Origin: Selenomonadales bacterium
GTDB taxonomy: Bacteria > Bacillota > Negativicutes > Sporomusales > UBA7701
DNA: 64,000 bases
Reading direction: 5' to 3'
Assembly: GCA_029975165.1 (NCBI GenBank)
Contig: JARKPR010000081.1
Coordinates: forward strand, 62,001-126,000
A program made the position numbers and the translations under genes. This document shows positions 60,401-64,000 of this stretch, in pieces (position 1 is the first letter of the stretch; each line of letters starts with the position of its first letter). A model generated the notes under the pieces. The model saw only the letters and a program-made list of their open reading frames with translations, was not told the DNA's origin and made no database searches.

Positions 60401-60669
60401 TCAAGCTGCGCGAGACGGGGCCGAACATCATTGACCTCATCAAGGCCGGCAAGATCAATATGGTTATCAATACGCTGACCCACGGCAAGGAGCCGGAGCG
60501 CGACGGGTTCCGCATCCGCCGGGCGACAGTGGAGCACGCCATCCCCTGCCTGACGTCGATCGATACCGCCCACGAGGTGCTGCGGGTGCTGGAGGTCATG
60601 CGGGAGCGGCGGCTGGTGTATGTGCTCGCCTTGCAGGATTATGTGGGAGGAGGCGACGCGCTTGTCTAA
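57448..60669 (+). CDS. carB: Carbamoyl-phosphate synthase large chain
   Basis: Makes carbamoyl phosphate from bicarbonate, ammonia and two ATP. 1073 residues, full length, with the expected two homologous halves: [19 protein letters not shown] and [20 protein letters not shown] in the first, [19 protein letters not shown] and [20 protein letters not shown] in the second. The C-terminal MGS-like allosteric domain is present ([20 protein letters not shown]). GTG start 2 bases after carA. Its end overlaps pyrK. Confidence 0.98.
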   Translation: MPKKAYLKKVMVIGSGPIVIGQAAEFDYAGTQACRALKEEGLEVVLINSNPATIMTDANIADRVYIEPITPEFVAEVIDKERPDGLLPTLGGQVGLNMAVEVAKRGVLDKYGVELLGTPLEAIRKAEDRELFKKTMEEIGQPVPESAIVEDLESAQAFAAVIGFPLIIRPAYTLGGTGGGIAADETEFRDIVIRGLKHSPIGQVLVERSVAGWKEIEYEVMRDANNTCITVCNMENFDPVGIHTGDSIVVAPSQTLTDHEYQMLRTASLNIIRALGIEGGCNVQYALDPYSTKYYVIEVNPRVSRSSALASKATGYPIAKVASKIAIGYHLDEIVNAVTEKTKACHEPALDYCVVKFPRWPFDKFNFADRILGTQMKATGEVMAIDRSFEGALLKAVRSLEIGLHRLSIPEIAALPTEKVRENLKLANDERAFTIAEALRRGVSAEEICRITAIDRWFVAKIANIVAMEKKLQERNLTGELLAAAKKLGFADRSIAELVGCTTDFIRQLRKERGVLPSYKMVDTCAAEFEAVTPYYYSTFAQEDEVATTDRRKVMVLGSGPIRIGQGIEFDYCSVHSVWALREMGYESLIINNNPETVSTDFDTSDRLYFEPLTAEDVLNIIDKEQPEGVIVQFGGQTAINLAEPLEKAGVRVFGTAVSDIDQAEDRKKFDALLERLQIPRPKGTTVTGTAEAVAAAAAVGFPVVVRPSYVLGGRAMEIVYNMAELNDYLRYAVKASHEHPVLVDRYMMGTEVEVDAIADGAEVLIPGIMEHVERAGVHSGDSIAVYPPQTLPPKVIDTIVDYTNKLALSLQVKGLINIQYVVMDEDVYVLEVNPRSSRTIPFLSKVTNVPMVNIATRVAMGATLRELGYEGGLMPAQEYTAVKAPVFSFAKMQQVDISLGPEMKSTGEVMGVDYNYARALYKAISAAGMNIPAAGTVLFTVADKDKEEAGELAESFASLGYRLIATEGTAKYLRGLGLEVESVFKLRETGPNIIDLIKAGKINMVINTLTHGKEPERDGFRIRRATVEHAIPCLTSIDTAHEVLRVLEVMRERRLVYVLALQDYVGGGDALV

Positions 60670-61435
60670 GACGGTCGCCCAGGGAATCGTCATCGAGCAT
60701 TTCAGCCTGGCGCCGATGATCAAGCGGCTGACACTCGGCGCCCCGGCTATCGCCCGCTCGGCGCGGCCGGGCCAGTTCGTGCACGTGCGGGTGGGGGACA
60801 GCTATCACCCGCTGCTCCGCCGGCCGCTGAGCATCGCCGAGGTGGACCGCGAGGTGGGCAATATAACGATAATTTACCGCGTCGTCGGCCAGGGGACGGC
60901 GCTGCTGGCGTCGCTGCCGCCGGGCGAGTTCGTGGATTGCATGGGACCGCTGGGCAACGGGTTTGATATGGAGACGGAGCGGCCGCTGCTGGTGGGCGGC
61001 GGCATGGGCCTGGCGCCGCTGCTGTTCCTGGCCAAGGCGCTGTGCCCCAAGCCGGCGACGGTGCTGATGGGCGGGCGCACGAAGCAGGAGCTGTGGTGGC
61101 GGAACGTCTTCCTCGGCGTGTGCCGCAGCATTCATGTGACGACGGATGACGGCTCGCTGGGGCGCAAGGGGTTCACGATCGACTTGCTGCCCGAGCTGCT
61201 GGAGAACTGCGAGTACGACCGCATCTACGCCTGCGGTCCGCTGCGGATGATGCAGGGGGTGGCGAAGCTTGCCAAGGCCCAAGGCATCCCCTGCCAGATT
61301 TCGTTCGAGGACCATATGGCCTGCGGGGTGGGGGCGTGCCTGTCATGCACGTGCGCCGGCACCGACGGCAAGCGCCGCAAGGTTTGCAGCGACGGCCCGG
61401 TGTTTTGGGCGGAGGAGGTGCTGGACCTGTCATGA
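60662..61435 (+). CDS. pyrK: Dihydroorotate dehydrogenase electron-transfer subunit
   Basis: FAD and [2Fe-2S] subunit that passes electrons from dihydroorotate to NAD. 257 residues from a TTG at 60662 inside the carB end, with GGGAGGAGG upstream. FAD-binding [13 protein letters not shown] loop [16 protein letters not shown], and the C-terminal cluster Cys in [13 protein letters not shown]...KVCSDGP. It partners PyrD next door. Its presence shows a class 1B dehydrogenase. Confidence 0.96.
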   Translation: MSKTVAQGIVIEHFSLAPMIKRLTLGAPAIARSARPGQFVHVRVGDSYHPLLRRPLSIAEVDREVGNITIIYRVVGQGTALLASLPPGEFVDCMGPLGNGFDMETERPLLVGGGMGLAPLLFLAKALCPKPATVLMGGRTKQELWWRNVFLGVCRSIHVTTDDGSLGRKGFTIDLLPELLENCEYDRIYACGPLRMMQGVAKLAKAQGIPCQISFEDHMACGVGACLSCTCAGTDGKRRKVCSDGPVFWAEEVLDLS

Positions 61436-62340
61436 TAGCGGTGGAGATCGCGGGCATCAAGATGAAGACGCCGGTGATGACGGCGTCGGGGACGTTCGGC
61501 TCGGGCCCGGAGTACGCCGATTTCGTCGATCTGAATAAGATCGGCGCTATCGTGGTCAAGGGCACGACGCTGGCGCCGCGGGACGGCAACAAGGGGCGGC
61601 GGATCGCCGAGACGCCGGCGGGGATGCTGAACTGCATCGGCCTGGAGAACCCGGGGGTGGACGAGTTTGTCGGCCGTATATTGCCGGGGCTGGCCCGCTA
61701 TGACGTGCCGGTCATCGTCAACATTGCCGGCTTTACAGTCGACGAGTTCGGCGAGCTGGCGGCGCGGCTGAACGTGCCGGGGGTTGCCGGCCTGGAGGTC
61801 AATGTCTCCTGCCCAAACGTGAAGGAAGGCGGGATAGCGTGGGGCGTCGACTGCGCGAATGTGGCGGCGGCGGTGAAGGCGGTGCGCCGGAACACCAAGC
61901 TGCCGGTGATAACGAAGCTGTCGCCGAACGTGACCGATATCGTGAGCGTCGCCAAGGCGGCCGAGGACGCGGGCAGCGACGCGGTGTCGCTCATCAACAC
62001 GCTGGTGGGCATGACGATCGATATCCATAGGTGGCGTCCGGAGCTGGGCAACGTGACAGGCGGCCTGTCGGGGCCGGCGGTGAAGCCGGTGGCCCTGAGG
62101 ATGGTGTGGCAGGTGGCGCGGGCGGTGAAGTGCCCGGTCATCGGCATGGGCGGCATCATGACGGCCGGCGACGCAGTCGAGTTCCTGCTGGCCGGAGCGC
62201 GCGCGGTGGCGGTGGGGACGGCCAATTTCGTCAACCCGCGGGCCAGCGTGGAGATCGCCGAGGGGATAAAGGATTATCTGGTGGAGCGGGGCCTTAGGCA
62301 TGTGAGCGAGATTGTCGGGAAGGTGAATGATAATATTTAG
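61432..62340 (+). CDS. pyrD: Dihydroorotate dehydrogenase catalytic subunit (class 1B)
   Basis: Oxidises dihydroorotate to orotate with FMN. 302 residues from the ATG at 61432 (ATGA overlap with pyrK). KTPVMTASGTFGSGPEY opens the barrel. The catalytic Cys is in EVNVSCPNVKEGG. IGMGGIMTAGDAVEFLLAGA binds the FMN phosphate. Confidence 0.97.
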   Translation: MIAVEIAGIKMKTPVMTASGTFGSGPEYADFVDLNKIGAIVVKGTTLAPRDGNKGRRIAETPAGMLNCIGLENPGVDEFVGRILPGLARYDVPVIVNIAGFTVDEFGELAARLNVPGVAGLEVNVSCPNVKEGGIAWGVDCANVAAAVKAVRRNTKLPVITKLSPNVTDIVSVAKAAEDAGSDAVSLINTLVGMTIDIHRWRPELGNVTGGLSGPAVKPVALRMVWQVARAVKCPVIGMGGIMTAGDAVEFLLAGARAVAVGTANFVNPRASVEIAEGIKDYLVERGLRHVSEIVGKVNDNI

Positions 62341-62380
62341 GCGGCTCTGAACGGCCTGCGCATAGGGACGGGAAGGACGG

Positions 62381-63094
62381 ATGCTAGTGAGTGATAATCG
62401 CCTAATTGTGGCCCTGGATTTTGATGATATGGATAAGGTCCGGAAGCTGGTGGCCGAGCTGGGCGACGCGGTGGGCCATTACAAGGTGGGGATGGAGCTT
62501 TTCTACGCGGCGGGCGGGGAGGCGATCCGCTTCCTGCGGGCGGCGGGCAAAGAGGTCTTCCTCGATCTGAAGCTGCACGACATCCCGAACACGGTTGGCC
62601 GCAGTGCCGGGGTGCTGGCGGCTCTGGGGGCGACGATGATCAATGTCCACGCCGGGGGCGGGACGGCGATGATGCGGGCGGCGGTGGCGGCGACGGCCGG
62701 CAGCCGGCCGCGGCCGAAGCTGATCGCGGTGACGGTGCTGACCAGCCTGGATGAGGCGGAATGGGCACGGCTGAACTACGCCGTGCCGATCGCGGACCAG
62801 GCGGTGAACCTGGCCAAACTGGCCGGGGAGGCCGGGCTGGACGGGGTGGTGGCTTCGCCCCGGGAGGCAGCCGCCATCAGGCAGGCGTGCGGGCCGGAGT
62901 TCCTCATCGTGACGCCCGGGGTGCGGCCGGCCGGCAGCGCGGTCAACGACCAGAGCCGGGTGGCTACGCCGGCCGGGGCGCTAAAGGCCGGGGCCAGCCA
63001 TTTGGTGGTGGGGCGGCCGGTCACGGCGGCGCCCGACCCGCGGGCGGCGGCGGCGGCGATTTTGCAGGAAATGAGGGAGACGCGGCATGACTGA
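62381..63094 (+). CDS. pyrF: Orotidine 5'-phosphate decarboxylase
   Basis: Converts OMP to UMP. 237 residues with IVALDFDDMDKV, the catalytic Lys-Asp motif FLDLKLHDIPNTV and VTPGVRPAGSAVNDQ near the end. GGGAAGG precedes the ATG. Overlaps pyrE by 8 bases. Confidence 0.97.
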   Translation: MLVSDNRLIVALDFDDMDKVRKLVAELGDAVGHYKVGMELFYAAGGEAIRFLRAAGKEVFLDLKLHDIPNTVGRSAGVLAALGATMINVHAGGGTAMMRAAVAATAGSRPRPKLIAVTVLTSLDEAEWARLNYAVPIADQAVNLAKLAGEAGLDGVVASPREAAAIRQACGPEFLIVTPGVRPAGSAVNDQSRVATPAGALKAGASHLVVGRPVTAAPDPRAAAAAILQEMRETRHD

Positions 63095-63659
63095 AGAAGA
63101 GGTAAGGCAGCTGCTCGTCGACACGGGGGCGATAATGGAGGGGCATTTCCTGCTGACGTCCGGCCTCCATAGCCCGCTGTACGTCGAGAAATTCCAGGTG
63201 CTGCAGTGGCCCGAGCCCACGGCCAGGCTGTGCGCGGCCCTGGCCGACAGGTTCAGGGGCGACGGCGTGCAGGTGGTGGTGGGGCCGGTGACCGGCGGCA
63301 TCATCCTGGCTCAGCTGATCGGCCGCGTTTTAGGGGCGCGGGCGATTTTCACCGAACGCGAGAACGGGGTCATGACGCTTAGGCGCGGTTTCTATATCGA
63401 GCCCGGCGAGAGGGTGCTGGTGGTCGAGGATATCGTGACGACCGGCGGCTCGGTGGATGAGGTGCTGGAGGTGGTAAGACGGCAGGGGGGTGACTTGGTA
63501 GGCGTAGCCCTGCTGGTCGACCGCAGCGGCGGCAAGGCGGATTTCGGCGTACGCACCGAGAGCCTGCTGAAGTTGACCGTGCCTACGTTCAAGCCGGAGG
63601 ACTGCCCGCAGTGCCGGGACGGCGTGCCGATAACCAAGCGCGGCAGAACAGGCAAGTAG
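63087..63659 (+). CDS. pyrE: Orotate phosphoribosyltransferase
   Basis: Joins orotate and PRPP to OMP. 190 residues, with the PRPP motif VLVVEDIVTTGGSVDEVL and GPVTGGIILAQLIGR. The C-terminal tail carries CPQCRDG, as in many anaerobe PyrE proteins. Last gene of the operon. No pyrR or uracil permease gene is included. Confidence 0.97.
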   Translation: MTEEEVRQLLVDTGAIMEGHFLLTSGLHSPLYVEKFQVLQWPEPTARLCAALADRFRGDGVQVVVGPVTGGIILAQLIGRVLGARAIFTERENGVMTLRRGFYIEPGERVLVVEDIVTTGGSVDEVLEVVRRQGGDLVGVALLVDRSGGKADFGVRTESLLKLTVPTFKPEDCPQCRDGVPITKRGRTGK

Positions 63660-63674
63660 CATTTAGGAAGAAGA

Positions 63675-63702
63675 AAAGCCTGGCACGATGGTGTCAGGCT
63701 TT
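63675..63702. terminator. Terminator at the end of the pyr operon
   Basis: AAAGCCTGGCAC/GTGTCAGGCTTT (one mismatch) with loop GATG, convergent with the nitroreductase gene, so it can serve both strands. Confidence 0.82.
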
Positions 63703-63709
63703 GTGCGTT

Positions 63710-64000
63710 TTATCGCCAATCTACTTTGAGGGGGTTCCGGTCGACAAGGCGCTGGTAGCGGTTGCGCGGGTAGCCGGCCATGATGGCGCCGGTTATCGCC
63801 ATATCTGCGGGGATGGCGAGCAGCTCGTAGAGTGCGGGGTGGCCGGCGAAGCCGCACATTTCGAAGAAGCCGGCCCAGCAGGTGCCGAGGCCGAGGGAGG
63901 GGGCGTAGAGCTCGGCGTAGGCGAGGGAGTAGCGGGTGTTCTTTTCGCCGATGGGGAAGTTTTTCGCGGCGAGGGCGACGATGAGGTGGGGAGCGTCGCG
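63710..64000 (-). CDS. Nitroreductase-family protein, C-terminal part (cut by window edge)
   Basis: Minus-strand frame open to base 64000: 96 codons, beginning RDAPHLIVALAAKN and ending with a TAA at 63710-63712. The YAELYAPSLGLGTCWAGFFE segment followed by IPADMAITGAIMAGYPRNRY is characteristic of FMN-dependent nitroreductases of anaerobes, many of which have an N-terminal ferredoxin domain (outside the window here). It likely reduces quinones or nitro compounds with NAD(P)H. Convergent with the pyr operon. Confidence 0.85.
   Translation of the reverse strand, partial: RDAPHLIVALAAKNFPIGEKNTRYSLAYAELYAPSLGLGTCWAGFFEMCGFAGHPALYELLAIPADMAITGAIMAGYPRNRYQRLVDRNPLKVDWR

Overview
The window comes from a high-GC, low-intergenic bacterial chromosome that reads as a Firmicute, most plausibly a diderm sporulating member of the Negativicutes (Sporomusaceae-like). 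This is an inference from AGGAGG-type ribosome sites with frequent TTG and GTG starts, TTGACA/TATAAT promoters, a PyrR-type attenuated pyr operon containing pyrK, a DUF3793 gene behind a Fur-like box, and lipoprotein and cell-wall genes. No rRNA, origin or CRISPR array is present.

Layout. 1-4922: glycogen/starch breakdown (end of glgP, an amylase-4-alpha-glucanotransferase fusion, a small starch-binding module) on a C-rich plus strand. 4983-6485: metF with three tiny hydrophilic genes. 6598-17050: an accessory region on the minus strand. It holds at least three related modular genes (shared acidic N-terminal module, different C-terminal domains, two of them wall-hydrolase-like). All carry frameshifts. 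They are interleaved with membrane, secreted and lipoprotein genes, gene remnants, repeated terminators and a triple 11-bp iteron. 17169-32152: a flavoprotein, sbcDC, a sensor kinase, an L,D-transpeptidase, polA-mutM-coaE-slt and a peptide-binding lipoprotein. 32230-32430: two tRNA-Leu genes. 32607-49978: a regulator, aminobenzoyl-glutamate-type hydrolase and transporter genes (M20 hydrolase + abgT; DcuC-like + abgA), a Rossmann-chemoreceptor fusion, efflux, bacterioferritin, adenine deaminase and small secreted proteins. 50013-53872: an AT-rich island with a SIMPL protein and a two-gene DUF262 + RelA/SpoT-like cassette. 53877-63702: the complete pyrimidine operon pyrB-pyrC-carA-carB-pyrK-pyrD-pyrF-pyrE behind a consensus promoter and two PyrR attenuators. 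The window ends in a nitroreductase gene on the other strand.

The two most interesting parts are the DUF262/RelA-SpoT-like pair (51712-53740), a plausible undescribed anti-phage cassette, and the decaying modular array at 9.6-17 kb, which looks like a polymorphic effector locus caught during recombination and loss.
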